A stretch of 64,000 bases of DNA from SUG1106 sp051883095 (GTDB taxonomy: Bacteria; Bacillota; Clostridia; Peptostreptococcales; Anaerovoracaceae): positions 1 to 64,000 of the forward strand of contig JBJETB010000011.1 of the NCBI GenBank assembly GCA_051883095.1. The letters are read 5' to 3'. The notes under the pieces were generated by a model. The model searched no databases, was not told the DNA's origin, and saw only the letters and a list, made by a program, of their open reading frames with translations. Positions 1-8,835 of the stretch are shown piece by piece (position 1 is the first letter of the stretch; the number at the start of each line of letters is the position of its first letter). Both the position numbers and the translations under genes were made by a program.

Positions 1-54
1 CATAGAAAAAGCCACGAACATCACAAGACATTCATGGCCTTTGTCTACAGTCTG

Positions 55-83
55 AAACGTCGGCTATGCAGCCGACGTTTTTT
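55..83 (+). terminator. Rho-independent terminator of the gene upstream of the window
   Basis: A perfect 10-bp stem (AAACGTCGGC / GCCGACGTTT) with a 6-base loop TATGCA runs into a T-rich tract. It ends whatever is transcribed from left of the window. It also shows that the first gene cannot start upstream of it at the in-frame ATG at 34. Bases 1-54 show no gene I can recognise. Confidence 0.85.
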
Positions 84-84
84 G

Positions 85-93
85 TGGTATAAT
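85..93 (+). promoter_or_regulatory. Extended -10 promoter (TGGTATAAT) of the Fn3 gene
   Basis: TG at 85-86, one base, then a perfect TATAAT at 88-93 lies directly behind the preceding terminator. No good -35 is visible, which extended -10 promoters tolerate. Transcription should begin near base 100, only about three bases before the ATG at 103, so the message would be leaderless. Confidence 0.6.
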
Positions 94-102
94 GGTTCCA
101 CC

Positions 103-900
103 ATGAAAAGAATATTAAAAAAGACCATTACAATCATATTTATATTGGCCCTGATGGCCGGGACGGTTCAGACTGCTCAGGCAGCTTCGACTCCGGCACA
201 GGTAAGCTTAACGGTTAAACAGACAGCGTCCAAGACCGTAACTTTGACGTGGAAAAAAGTCAGCGGAGCTGACGGCTATGAAATTTACAGAAAGACAGGG
301 GCATCAGGGACATACACTAAAATCAAGACGGTGACAAGCGGCAGCACATTGACATATAAAAATACAGGTCTGACTGTAGGAAAAAAATACTACTATAAGG
401 TCAGAGCCTATGACAAGCAGGGCAGCAAGACTGTGCGCGGAAAATACAGTACAGGTAAAGCTGTTACAGTGACAAATTATAAGCCTGTATTCACGGTAAG
501 TCTGCCGACGTCAATCGACAGAACTGAAAAGACTATTAAAATAACCATCACAAACAGCACAAAAAGCGACAGCTTCTATCTGGATCCTGCATTTGCACTG
601 GAGGAACTGAGCAGTGCTGGCAAGGTACACAATCTGCAGATAATAAGCTATGAAAAACCTGCAAAGGACCTTAAAGGGAATCTCTCTGAAGGTAAAAGAC
701 TGTTGGTGAGGGCAGGTGAAAAGGTAATTCTGACATGCAATCTGGACAGTATTTTTGATTACGATAAAAACAAAGCACAGCTTACGGCATGCCTGACATA
801 CAAGGAGAAAGATTATGTGAGTGTTTATTCCACAGAAGAAAAAAACAGGATTTTTACTGAGGCAAGCTACTACGAGTATCTGACAGGTTCAAAGGGGTAG
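103..900 (+). CDS. Secreted protein with a fibronectin type III domain
   Basis: The 265-residue product begins with a clear Sec signal peptide: MKR/KK basic start, a hydrophobic core, and probable cleavage after AQA near residue 28. A fibronectin type III domain follows at roughly residues 32-125 (VSLTVKQ..., LTWKKVSGADGYEIYRK, YYYKVRAYD), the Fn3 type common in clostridial surface proteins. The remaining 140 residues look beta-rich and I do not recognise them. The start at 103 is preferred over 34 because a terminator and a promoter lie between the two. There is no ribosome-binding sequence in front of 103. The gene is 23 bases upstream of pcrA and may be cotranscribed with it. The product is probably extracellular; its ligand is unknown. 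Confidence 0.8.
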   Translation: MKRILKKTITIIFILALMAGTVQTAQAASTPAQVSLTVKQTASKTVTLTWKKVSGADGYEIYRKTGASGTYTKIKTVTSGSTLTYKNTGLTVGKKYYYKVRAYDKQGSKTVRGKYSTGKAVTVTNYKPVFTVSLPTSIDRTEKTIKITITNSTKSDSFYLDPAFALEELSSAGKVHNLQIISYEKPAKDLKGNLSEGKRLLVRAGEKVILTCNLDSIFDYDKNKAQLTACLTYKEKDYVSVYSTEEKNRIFTEASYYEYLTGSKG

Positions 901-922
901 AAGACGGAAAGGGGAGCAGACT

Positions 923-3160
923 ATGAACTTAGATTATTTAAATAAAGAACAGCAGAAGGCGGCTACTCATACAGAGGGGCCGCTGCTTATTCTTGCGGGA
1001 GCGGGCAGCGGTAAAACAGCCACCATGACCCATAGAATCGCATATCTTATTGAACAGGGCGTCAGTCCGTACAGTATCCTTGCAGTGACATTCACCAACA
1101 AGGCGGCAAAAGAGATGCGTGACAGAGTAGAAAAGCTGGTGGGACCATGCCCGGGAATGTGGATAATGACTTTCCATGCCATGAGTCTTAGAATTCTCAG
1201 AGAGCATTACTATGCTGCAGGCTATGATAAGAATTTTGTGGTCTATGATACAGTGGACCAGAAAACCATAATAAAGAACATAATAAAAGAGCAGAATATA
1301 GACAGCAAGCAGTTTCCCCAGGCCTATCTTTCGGCCATAATCAGCAAGGAAAAAGAGGCTGATTCAGACCCTGAGCAGTTCCTGGAAAACAGCGACGGAA
1401 GTCCAAAGGCAAAGGTCATATACAATGTCTACAAGGAGTACCAGCATCAGCTGAGGGCCAATAACGCCATGGACTTTGACGACCTGCTGCTTAATGCGCT
1501 CCACGTACTGAGAGATAATCCGGATATTCTGGTTCAGTATCAGAATCGTTTCAGATACATAATGGTGGACGAGTATCAGGACACCAACCACATTCAGTAC
1601 CAGATAATAAGGATGATGGCCATGGCTCATCAGAATCTTTGCGTGGTAGGCGATGATGACCAGTGCATCTACCAGTGGCGTGGAGCTGATATAAGGAATA
1701 TTCTGGACTTCGAGAAAGATTTTCCTGCTGCTAAGGTGATAAAGCTGGAGCAGAACTATCGCTCCTGCGGCAACATTCTGGCTGCGGCTCACTCGGTGAT
1801 AAAAAACAACAGAGGCCGGAAGCCCAAAAAACTCTGGACTGAAGCTGATGCAGGAGCACCAATCGTATATAAACGATGCGATAGCGATAAAGAAGAGGCA
1901 TATTATGTGGCTCAGGAAATCGATTTGCTTTCCGGGTCGAAAGATTGCAGCTATAATGATTTTGCAGTGCTTTACAGGACGAACGCACAGTCCAGGCTTT
2001 TTGAGGATGCTCTTAAACGCAGACATATACCATATCAGATTTTATCAGGTTTCAGCTTCTACGAACGCAAGGAAACAAAGGATATGATATGCTACATGCG
2101 TCTTGTGGTCAACCCGGCGGATGATCTGGCGTTGAAGAGGATTATAAACGAACCTAAGAGAGGAATCGGACCCACAACTCTGGGTAAGCTTGAAGCTCTG
2201 GCAAGGGTTAACGGACAGTCTCTTTTCGATACACTTTCTCAGGAAGAGGTAATATACAGCCTTCCGGCCAAAGCGTCCGTTTCCGTGAAGGCAATGATGG
2301 ATGTAATGCAGCTTTGTCAGCAGGAAAAAGATAATCTGAGAGTTTCAGATATTTACGATAATCTGCTGGTAAAGACGGGATATCTGAAGGCTCTGGAGGA
2401 CGAGAACACTGTAGAGTCCGAGAGTCGTATCGAAAACCTGCTGGACTTTAAATCGTTTATTTACGATTATGAAAAGGAAAAGGCAGATTCAGATGAAAAA
2501 GCAACTCTGGAAGAATTTCTGGAAAGGGTTGCAACGGACAGCGATACTGATAAATATGACGATGAATCGGGCAAGGTGACACTGATGACCATGCACAGCG
2601 CAAAGGGACTTGAATTTCCTGTGGTATTCATGCCAGGCATGGAGGACGGGCTATTTCCGGGACACAGGGCGCTGGACAGCGAAAACGGCATAGAAGAGGA
2701 GCGCAGGCTATGCTATGTAGGCATGACCCGTGCCAAGGAAAAGCTTTTCCTTACAAGCGCAGCTTATCGTGTGCTTTACGGCCACGGGGACTATACCAGA
2801 GAGTCCATTTTCCTGAGAGAACTTGACAAGTCGCTTCTGGATGAGGCCGGTGACAGCATTTATGAGCCTTCAAGGAGGACAAACAACAGGCTGGGAGTTG
2901 ATACGGGAAGTCTGGACGGATACAGTGAAAATCCGCCTTTCAGACCATATGGTTTCGACCCGCTTAAATATGCCAGACAGTCGGTAAAGGAATCAGCCGC
3001 AGCGAATACAGAAAATTTCATGCAGGGCGACCAGGTCACTCACGGCAAGTTCGGTCATGGAATAGTTGTGGACGTTGATGCAAAGACAGTGACCGTCGCT
3101 TTTGATGAGGGCGGTACGAAGAAGCTGGCCAAGGGAATCGCACCACTGAGGAAGGTTTGA
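923..3160 (+). CDS. pcrA: ATP-dependent DNA helicase PcrA (UvrD/Rep superfamily 1)
   Basis: 3'-5' superfamily 1A helicase of DNA repair and plasmid replication. The 745-residue length is normal for PcrA. Visible motifs in order are Walker A AGAGSGKT (residues 25-32), the TFHAMSLRIL region, DEYQDTN (motif II), GDDDQCIYQWRGA (motif III), QNYRS (motif IV), MTMHSAKGLEFPVVF (motif V) and VGMTRAK (motif VI). The C-terminus carries the Tudor-like module typical of PcrA (VTHGKFGHGIV...KKLAKGIAPL) that contacts RNA polymerase. A GGGGAG ribosome site precedes ATG 923. ligA follows four bases after the stop, the usual Firmicute pcrA-ligA pair, so the two are cotranscribed. Confidence 0.97.
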   Translation: MNLDYLNKEQQKAATHTEGPLLILAGAGSGKTATMTHRIAYLIEQGVSPYSILAVTFTNKAAKEMRDRVEKLVGPCPGMWIMTFHAMSLRILREHYYAAGYDKNFVVYDTVDQKTIIKNIIKEQNIDSKQFPQAYLSAIISKEKEADSDPEQFLENSDGSPKAKVIYNVYKEYQHQLRANNAMDFDDLLLNALHVLRDNPDILVQYQNRFRYIMVDEYQDTNHIQYQIIRMMAMAHQNLCVVGDDDQCIYQWRGADIRNILDFEKDFPAAKVIKLEQNYRSCGNILAAAHSVIKNNRGRKPKKLWTEADAGAPIVYKRCDSDKEEAYYVAQEIDLLSGSKDCSYNDFAVLYRTNAQSRLFEDALKRRHIPYQILSGFSFYERKETKDMICYMRLVVNPADDLALKRIINEPKRGIGPTTLGKLEALARVNGQSLFDTLSQEEVIYSLPAKASVSVKAMMDVMQLCQQEKDNLRVSDIYDNLLVKTGYLKALEDENTVESESRIENLLDFKSFIYDYEKEKADSDEKATLEEFLERVATDSDTDKYDDESGKVTLMTMHSAKGLEFPVVFMPGMEDGLFPGHRALDSENGIEEERRLCYVGMTRAKEKLFLTSAAYRVLYGHGDYTRESIFLRELDKSLLDEAGDSIYEPSRRTNNRLGVDTGSLDGYSENPPFRPYGFDPLKYARQSVKESAAANTENFMQGDQVTHGKFGHGIVVDVDAKTVTVAFDEGGTKKLAKGIAPLRKV

Positions 3161-3164
3161 TGAT

Positions 3165-5144
3165 ATGGATAAAAATGAAAAACAAAGCAAAATAGAACAG
3201 ATGCAGAACCTCATCGTTCTGCTGAATCAGGCATCCAGGGCATATTATCAGGAGAGCCGCGAAATCATGCCTAACCATGAGTACGACAGGCTTTACGACC
3301 TGCTGGAGTCTCTGGAAAAAGAAACCGGTGTGACTCTGTCAAAAAGCCCGACTATGAGGGTGGGATACGAGGTCCTTTCCGACCTGCCAAAGGAAAAACA
3401 CCCGCAGAAGATGCTTTCTCTGGATAAGACCAAGGATGTTGAGCAGCTTAAGAGCTGGCTGGGCAGTCAGGAAGGGGTTCTGTCATGGAAACTTGACGGC
3501 CTTACCATCGTTCTCACATATGAAGAGGGAAAGCTGGTCAAAGCGGTTACACGAGGAAATGGCGAAATAGGTGAAGTTATTACGACCAATGCGCGTGCCT
3601 TTTCCAATCTGCCTCTTGGGATACCTTTTAAGGAAAGGCTGGTGCTCCGCGGAGAGGCGGTAATTTCCTATCCCGATTTTGAAAAGATAAATGAGACAAT
3701 AGCCGATGAAGGAGCCAAGTACAAAAATCCCCGCAATCTCTGTTCCGGTTCTGTGAGGCAGCTGAACAGCGCTGTAACTGCAGAGCGCCATGTAAGATTT
3801 TATGCCTTTGCTCTGGTGTCAGCTGACGGAATGGAGTTCTCGGAAAGAACAGAGCAGTTTGACTGGCTGGCGCAGCAGGGCTTTGCAGTAGTCCAGCACA
3901 AGAAGGTGACATCTTCGGATCTTGAGGTGACGGTACAGTGGTTTGAGGGAGAGATAGAGGAAAACATCAATCCTTCCGACGGCCTGGTGCTCAGCTATAA
4001 CGACATTGCCTACGGACAGTCCCTGGGAACCACCGCTAAATTTCCAAGAGATTCAATAGCATTCAAGTGGCGTGACGAAATCAGGGAAACAACCCTTAAG
4101 GAAATTGAATGGAGCGCATCCAGGACAGGTCTTATAAACCCTGTGGCTATTTTTGAACCGGTAGAGCTGGAGGGCACCACTGTCAGCAGGGCCTCTGTGC
4201 ATAACATCAGCGTAATGCGTGAACTCAGATTGGGAATAGGCGATACGATAAAAGTTTACAAGGCCAACATGATAATTCCGCAGATTGCAGAGAATCTGAC
4301 AGGAAGCAACAGCGTGGAGATTCCTGCAGAATGCCCGGTATGCGGCTCACACACAGAGATTCACGACGAAAACGGTGTGCAGACATTAATGTGCCCTAAC
4401 CCTGAATGCCTGGCAAAGCAGATAAAGAGCTTTACTCATTTCGTTTCCAGAGATGCCATGAACATAGAGGGGCTTTCTGAAATGACCATAGAAAAGCTTA
4501 TTGCCCGCGGTCTGATAAAGGAGCTGGCGGACCTTTTCCATGTGGAGAAGTACAAGGATGAAATCGTGGAGATGGAGGGATTCGGTGAAAAATCATTTGC
4601 CAACCTTTGTGACTCCATCGAGAAGGCCAGAAACACCACCGTGCAGCGATTTTTGTACAGCCTGGGCATTCCAAATATAGGTACTGCCAACGCACGCATT
4701 ATCGCGCAGCATTGCAGGAACAGCTGGCAGAAGGTGCAGAACCTTTCCAAAGAAGAGCTTATGACCATCGACGGCATAGGAGAGGTTATGGCGGATGCCT
4801 ATGTGGGATTTTTTGCAGATCCGACCAAGGCGCATATTGTGGAGGACCTGCTTAAGGAGGTTCATCTGGACGAGGAATTCGAGACCGTGGGTACGGCATT
4901 GGAAGGCATGACCTTTGTAATAACCGGTTCACTGAATCATTATGAAAACAGAGAGGCTCTAAAAGCGGAAATAGAGAAACAGGGGGGCAAGGTGGCAGGC
5001 TCGGTAAGCGCCAAAACAAGCTGCCTTATAAACAACGACCTGCTTTCTCAGTCGGGAAAGAACAAGAAGGCCAAGGAGCTTGGCATTAAAATAATAGATG
5101 AAGAAACCATTATGAAGTGGCTGGAGACAGGAGTGACAGAATAA
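3165..5144 (+). CDS. ligA: NAD-dependent DNA ligase LigA
   Basis: Seals nicks in duplex DNA using NAD+ (replication and repair). The 659 residues have the full domain order. An Ia/NTase domain carries the adenylated lysine in KLDG (K109). The OB fold follows, then a four-cysteine zinc finger (CPVCG ... CPNPEC), tandem helix-hairpin-helix repeats (GFGEKS, GIPNIGTANAR, IDGIGEVMA) and a C-terminal BRCT domain (GMTFVITGSL ...). The length is near the family norm of about 670. It starts four bases after pcrA, and its stop codon abuts the ATG of the next gene, so translation is probably coupled. Confidence 0.97.
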   Translation: MDKNEKQSKIEQMQNLIVLLNQASRAYYQESREIMPNHEYDRLYDLLESLEKETGVTLSKSPTMRVGYEVLSDLPKEKHPQKMLSLDKTKDVEQLKSWLGSQEGVLSWKLDGLTIVLTYEEGKLVKAVTRGNGEIGEVITTNARAFSNLPLGIPFKERLVLRGEAVISYPDFEKINETIADEGAKYKNPRNLCSGSVRQLNSAVTAERHVRFYAFALVSADGMEFSERTEQFDWLAQQGFAVVQHKKVTSSDLEVTVQWFEGEIEENINPSDGLVLSYNDIAYGQSLGTTAKFPRDSIAFKWRDEIRETTLKEIEWSASRTGLINPVAIFEPVELEGTTVSRASVHNISVMRELRLGIGDTIKVYKANMIIPQIAENLTGSNSVEIPAECPVCGSHTEIHDENGVQTLMCPNPECLAKQIKSFTHFVSRDAMNIEGLSEMTIEKLIARGLIKELADLFHVEKYKDEIVEMEGFGEKSFANLCDSIEKARNTTVQRFLYSLGIPNIGTANARIIAQHCRNSWQKVQNLSKEELMTIDGIGEVMADAYVGFFADPTKAHIVEDLLKEVHLDEEFETVGTALEGMTFVITGSLNHYENREALKAEIEKQGGKVAGSVSAKTSCLINNDLLSQSGKNKKAKELGIKIIDEETIMKWLETGVTE

Positions 5145-6158
5145 ATGCAAGTGCTTAAAGTAGGAAAGCTTGACAGTGATTTACTAAAGAATGCAGTAAT
5201 AGACAGAATAAGCCTCAAAAGACCTGAGGTTCTGGTTCGCGCCGGAGTAGGCGAGGACTGTGCAGTGATTGATTTCGGTGAGTACGAGTGTGTGCTTTCT
5301 ACGGATCCTATTACGGCGGCGGTAAGCGAAATCGGCCGCCTGGCCATTCACATCTCATGTAACGATATTGCCTCCAACGGTGTGGAGCCTGTGGGAATTC
5401 TTCTGGCAGTCATGCTGCCTGAAGGAAGCACTGAAGAGGATGTAAGAACCATCATGGGGCAGGCTGCAGATGCGGCGGCCGCCTGCAATGTTGAAATCAT
5501 CGGAGGTCATACGGAAGTTACTCCTGCGGTAAACAAGCCTGTAATCGTATCGACGGCTATAGGAAGAGGCCTTCGCGGATATTCAGCATCAGCTGAAAAT
5601 ATCAAGGTTGGTGATTCCATCATCATGACTAAAACGGCTGGTCTTGAGGGAACCGGTATAATTGCAGGAGATTTTGAAGCTGAGCTTAAGGGCGTGCTTT
5701 CGGAGGATGAAATCGCAGAAGCCAAAGCGCTCCTTGACAGCGTCAGCGTAGTCCGTGACGGCACTGTGGCAGGCTCGGTGGGAACACACGGTATGCATGA
5801 TGTGACTGAAGGCGGAATTTTAGGTGCAATCTGGGAAATGTGCCAGATTGCAGGTGTGGGTGCAGAGATTCATGAGGATGCGGTGCCTGTAAACCCTGTT
5901 ACCCGCAAAATCTGTGACCACTACGGTATCAATTTCATGCGACTTATTTCCAGCGGTTCCATGATAATCATGGCTCACCCTGAAAAGAAAAACGAAATAA
6001 TAAAGAAGCTTGAGGCTGTGGGCGTAGCTGCTTCAGAAATCGGAAGGATTACACCGCCTGAGAAAGGACTGGTTCTGGTACAGGGTTCCGGTGCGTGTGA
6101 AAAGCGTATGCCTATAGACCCGCCGGATCCGGACGAGCTTTATAAAGTGGTGAAATAA
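5145..6158 (+). CDS. AIR synthase-related (PurM/HypE/ThiL-like) protein
   Basis: This 337-residue protein has the PurM-type ATP-binding fold: an early acidic GVGEDCAVI segment, STDPIT, the CNDIASNG helix, and the glycine-rich EIIGGHTEVTP and GMHDVTEGGILGA motifs typical of HypE and ThiL. It lacks the C-terminal cysteine tail of HypE and sits in no hydrogenase or thiamine cluster, so neither function can be assigned. Proteins of this subfamily occur as orphans in Clostridia and are usually named AIR synthase. The ATG directly abuts the ligA stop, suggesting translational coupling within the pcrA-ligA operon. The substrate is unknown. Confidence 0.8.
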   Translation: MQVLKVGKLDSDLLKNAVIDRISLKRPEVLVRAGVGEDCAVIDFGEYECVLSTDPITAAVSEIGRLAIHISCNDIASNGVEPVGILLAVMLPEGSTEEDVRTIMGQAADAAAACNVEIIGGHTEVTPAVNKPVIVSTAIGRGLRGYSASAENIKVGDSIIMTKTAGLEGTGIIAGDFEAELKGVLSEDEIAEAKALLDSVSVVRDGTVAGSVGTHGMHDVTEGGILGAIWEMCQIAGVGAEIHEDAVPVNPVTRKICDHYGINFMRLISSGSMIIMAHPEKKNEIIKKLEAVGVAASEIGRITPPEKGLVLVQGSGACEKRMPIDPPDPDELYKVVK

Positions 6159-6175
6159 CTATTAAATTTAATAGT
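6158..6175. promoter_or_regulatory. Perfect 18-bp palindrome, candidate operator
   Basis: ACTATTAAATTTAATAGT reads identically on both strands and begins at the last base of the preceding gene's stop. It lies upstream of a flavoprotein gene followed by an HxlR-family regulator. HxlR-type winged-helix dimers bind such AT-rich palindromes, so this is a plausible autoregulatory site. A weak stem without a T tract makes a terminator less likely. Confidence 0.45.
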
Positions 6176-6260
6176 GACTCATAAATTCCCTAATATATTC
6201 CTAAACCAAAGAAAATCGTTTAATATGAGCATATCAAATAAATATAACGGAGGTATGGTT

Positions 6261-6656
6261 ATGTTAAATGAAGCTGTAATCAATATTTTGAAAAATGCAA
6301 TGTGGGATATTGCAACCTGTTCCAATGGCGAACCTAATGTTGTTCCTGTTGCCTTTAAGGATGTGAAAGCAGATGGGAAGCTGGTTGTCGGTGATGTATT
6401 TCTTGAAACCACTTTAAAAAATATCAAAGAGAACAATGGCAGAATTGCAATTTCTGCATATGACCCGCAAAAACTTGAGGGCTACCAGATAAAAGGGACT
6501 GCAGAATATGTCACTGAAGGAGAAACTGTGGATACATTTAAAGCCATGGTGGAAAAAATGTTCAACGGAGCGGCTACCGCCAAAGGGGCGCTTATTATCA
6601 CACCGGAAAAAATAATCGTTGCTACACCGGGAGCGGATAATAAAAAAGAGATTTAG
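6261..6656 (+). CDS. Pyridoxamine 5'-phosphate oxidase-family flavoprotein
   Basis: A 131-residue protein with the split-barrel FMN-binding fold of the PNPOx-like family (WDIATCSNGEPNVVPVAF near the N-terminus, then FLETTLKNIKENNGRIAISAYD and YQIKGTAEYV). Such short clostridial members are likely flavin-dependent redox proteins, not true PdxH. The start at 6261 is chosen because GGAGG at 6249-6253 lies seven bases upstream, whereas the ATG at 6255 is too close. It is separated by a terminator from an HxlR-family regulator gene, a pairing common for redox-sensing operons. The substrate is unknown. Confidence 0.8.
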   Translation: MLNEAVINILKNAMWDIATCSNGEPNVVPVAFKDVKADGKLVVGDVFLETTLKNIKENNGRIAISAYDPQKLEGYQIKGTAEYVTEGETVDTFKAMVEKMFNGAATAKGALIITPEKIIVATPGADNKKEI

Positions 6657-6668
6657 CAGTTTAACGGG

Positions 6669-6706
6669 AAACCGAATCAGATGTGTCATCATCCGGTTCG
6701 GTTTTT
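6669..6706 (+). terminator. Rho-independent terminator after the flavoprotein gene
   Basis: AACCGAA (6670-6676) pairs with TTCGGTT (6697-6703), with an inner GATG/CATC pairing, followed by a run of Ts. It lies between the flavoprotein gene and the HxlR regulator, which may be reached by read-through. Confidence 0.65.
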
Positions 6707-6724
6707 CAAAAAAGGAGACCAATT

Positions 6725-7108
6725 ATGGCAAAATATAAGAAAAAACTGGATGAAGATATACGCTGCCCATTGGAATATGGACTTGCCATATTCGGCGGAA
6801 AGTGGAAATCCAGAATAATATGTGTGCTTTCAGCCAGAGACACCTTGAGGTACAGTGAGATAAGAAATGAAATGTACAATATTACTGATGCCGTACTTGC
6901 TGCCACATTGAAGGAGCTTATTTCAGATGGAATTGTGTATCGCAGATCATACGATGAAATTCCTCCAAGAGTAGAGTATTCTCTCACAGAAAAAGGAAAG
7001 TCTGTCGTGCCAATTCTTCAAAGCATATGCCAGTGGTCAGGAATATTTTACAAAGAAGACAGTAAAAACGAGATGACACAATGCCAGAAATGCAATCATC
7101 ATGAGTAG
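6725..7108 (+). CDS. HxlR-family winged-helix transcriptional regulator
   Basis: A 127-residue HxlR/MarR-like DNA-binding protein. The family signature is clear: C-PLEYGL-x-FGGKWK near residues 16-30, the helix-turn-helix RYSEIRNEM...TDAVLAATLKELISDGIV, the wing PPRVEYSLTEKGKSV, and a distal CQKCNHH. The N-terminal cysteine (C15) and the C-terminal CxxC-like pair could sense thiol or aldehyde stress, as HypR/YodB-type relatives do; this is inference. An AAAGGAG ribosome site precedes ATG 6725. It sits between a flavoprotein gene and an acetyltransferase gene and probably controls one or both, with the palindrome at 6158 as a candidate site. Confidence 0.9.
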   Translation: MAKYKKKLDEDIRCPLEYGLAIFGGKWKSRIICVLSARDTLRYSEIRNEMYNITDAVLAATLKELISDGIVYRRSYDEIPPRVEYSLTEKGKSVVPILQSICQWSGIFYKEDSKNEMTQCQKCNHHE

Positions 7109-7118
7109 GAGGTAGGAA

Positions 7119-7529
7119 ATGCTGAAATTTACTGAAGAAAAAATATTTACACAGGAACAGGTGCAGAATCTGTTTTTATCAGTTGGCTGGGTATCCGGAG
7201 AATACCCACAGAGGCTGTATAAGGCCCTTATGAATTCGTCCACAGTACTTACCGTATGGGACGGAGATAAGCTGGCAGGTCTCACAAGAGTGCTTGATGA
7301 TTCTGAACTGCTGGCACAGGTACATTATGTTCTGGTGCACCCGGATTACCAGGGACAGGGCATAGCAGGGGATATGATCGAATATATAAAGAAAAAATAT
7401 AAGAATTACCTTTATATCGAAGGCATGCCCGAAGATAAAAATAATGTGCCGTTTTATCAGAAACACGGTTTTCAGGTTATGGAGAACGGTGCAGCAATAC
7501 AGATCTGTAATTTTTCTGATAAAAGGTAG
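7119..7529 (+). CDS. GNAT-family N-acetyltransferase
   Basis: A 136-residue GCN5-related acetyltransferase. Motif A, which binds the acetyl-CoA pyrophosphate, is plain as VHPDYQGQGIAGDMIEYI (about residues 70-87), with the preceding beta strand LAGLTRVLDD and the C-terminal PFYQKHGFQ typical of motif B. It starts with a strong AGGAGG site nine bases after the HxlR gene and is cotranscribed with it. The acetyl acceptor cannot be predicted. Confidence 0.88.
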   Translation: MLKFTEEKIFTQEQVQNLFLSVGWVSGEYPQRLYKALMNSSTVLTVWDGDKLAGLTRVLDDSELLAQVHYVLVHPDYQGQGIAGDMIEYIKKKYKNYLYIEGMPEDKNNVPFYQKHGFQVMENGAAIQICNFSDKR

Positions 7530-7562
7530 AACCCTACCGACTCTACGTTAAGTATGTTGTGT

Positions 7563-7591
7563 TTGCTGCGGAAAAACAGTAAAATTATAAT
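7563..7591 (+). promoter_or_regulatory. Sigma-70-type promoter of the XRE regulator gene
   Basis: TTGCTG (7563-7568), a 17-base spacer and a perfect TATAAT (7586-7591) lie 28 bases ahead of the ATG at 7619. Confidence 0.55.
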
Positions 7592-7618
7592 CCAGAAAGG
7601 GTTTAAGGAGGCAGAAGC

Positions 7619-8782
7619 ATGGATTATAATAAAACGGGCAATCTTATACAGAAAATCAGAAAAGAGAAAAATATGACCCAGATGGAGCTCGCCTCGAAAT
7701 TAGGAGTGACTGACAGGGCCATATCAAAGTGGGAAACGGGAAGGGGATTTCCCGACGTATCGTTACTGGAGTCTTTAGCCGAGATACTTGGTATATCTGT
7801 GACGGAGCTTCTGGATGGAGAACAGGCAGAGGGGTGTGAGATAACTGCAGATGCTGCAGAGGAAGCGGCCATCAGAGGAATAAAAACATACCTTGGCGCC
7901 AGCAATAGAAAGATCAGAATTCTCTGTGCGGTTCTTGCTGCCATGATGGTTATTCTGGCATCGGTAGGCCTATGGGAATATGTCAGATACAGCAGGAGGC
8001 CCATTGATTTTCAGAACGACAACATGGACTTCGGTCACATAGTCTATATAGACGCAGACAAGGAAAAACATGAATTCAATCTGGATGGCTCTCTGGGCAA
8101 TGAACTTAAGGTGCAGATACTTACATATCTTAAGAATGAGATGATGCAGGGTACGGAATTGGCAGGCGGACCTGAGGGAGGACGCAGTGACAAAACCACT
8201 CAGGTACAGCTGACAGGTCTGATAACTTTTTACAGTGACTGCTACTATGACCAGAAAAGCGATAAATACTATATACTCAACTGGATGGAAGAGCCTTTCC
8301 GCAAGATGACCGGTTTATGTGAAGAACTAATCAGCGATGAATACTATGAATATACGGGCCCAAAGCACTTTGAGAACCAAGGGTGTACACTTGATGTAAA
8401 CTGCACTCTCACCGAAAAGCCCATGGAACTTATTGTCGATTACTATCGCCGGTTGATAGATCAGCCCAGGGATGATGAGCATATAAACTGCTACAGAAGC
8501 TATATCATAGATAAAATAGAGAGAATACCTCCGGCTGAATATGAAGAGATATATGAATTTACTCATTATATCGCCAAAGAGATACCCTACAGAGGGCTGT
8601 ATAATTATCGGGTTTATAAAGTAACTGTCACATTTAAGGACACTCCTGAATATAGAAAGCTAGGCTCTCAATACCCTGAAGGCACTTACCAGTTACTGTT
8701 TATGGCGGGAAGAAGTGTTTCTGATGAAAGAATGGAAATACAGGAGGAATATGTGTCTATGCTTGGTCAGGTGAAGCCATAA
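7619..8782 (+). CDS. Membrane-anchored XRE-family regulator
   Basis: The 387-residue protein has an N-terminal Cro/C1-type helix-turn-helix (residues 8-62: IRKEKNMTQMELASKLGVT, AISKWETGRGFPD). A linker and one transmembrane helix (about residues 100-120, LCAVLAAMMVILASVGLW) follow, then a 260-residue C-terminal part predicted to lie outside the cytoplasm. This one-component layout lets an external domain influence a tethered DNA-binding head. The outer domain is not one I recognise. A GGAGG site precedes the ATG. It stands alone between its own promoter and the SRP RNA promoter. The targets are unknown. Confidence 0.85.
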   Translation: MDYNKTGNLIQKIRKEKNMTQMELASKLGVTDRAISKWETGRGFPDVSLLESLAEILGISVTELLDGEQAEGCEITADAAEEAAIRGIKTYLGASNRKIRILCAVLAAMMVILASVGLWEYVRYSRRPIDFQNDNMDFGHIVYIDADKEKHEFNLDGSLGNELKVQILTYLKNEMMQGTELAGGPEGGRSDKTTQVQLTGLITFYSDCYYDQKSDKYYILNWMEEPFRKMTGLCEELISDEYYEYTGPKHFENQGCTLDVNCTLTEKPMELIVDYYRRLIDQPRDDEHINCYRSYIIDKIERIPPAEYEEIYEFTHYIAKEIPYRGLYNYRVYKVTVTFKDTPEYRKLGSQYPEGTYQLLFMAGRSVSDERMEIQEEYVSMLGQVKP

Positions 8783-8799
8783 GGATTCACCTGATTGTA

Positions 8800-8828
8800 T
8801 TGACCTGACCTTCAAAACATGTTATAAT
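8800..8828 (+). promoter_or_regulatory. Promoter of SRP RNA
   Basis: TTGACC (8800-8805), an exact 17-base spacer and TATAAT (8823-8828) form a near-consensus sigma-70 promoter, as expected for an abundant stable RNA. The start is predicted near 8835. Confidence 0.85.
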
Positions 8829-8835
8829 ATCATAC

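Noticed and set aside
1364..2026. 220-codon open frame on the minus strand inside pcrA
   Set aside because: It is fully antisense to conserved helicase motifs, with no start signals.
5145..6158. Hydrogenase maturation factor HypE
   Set aside because: The C-terminal cysteine motif of HypE is absent and no hyp or hydrogenase genes are nearby; only the AIR-synthase superfamily can be supported.
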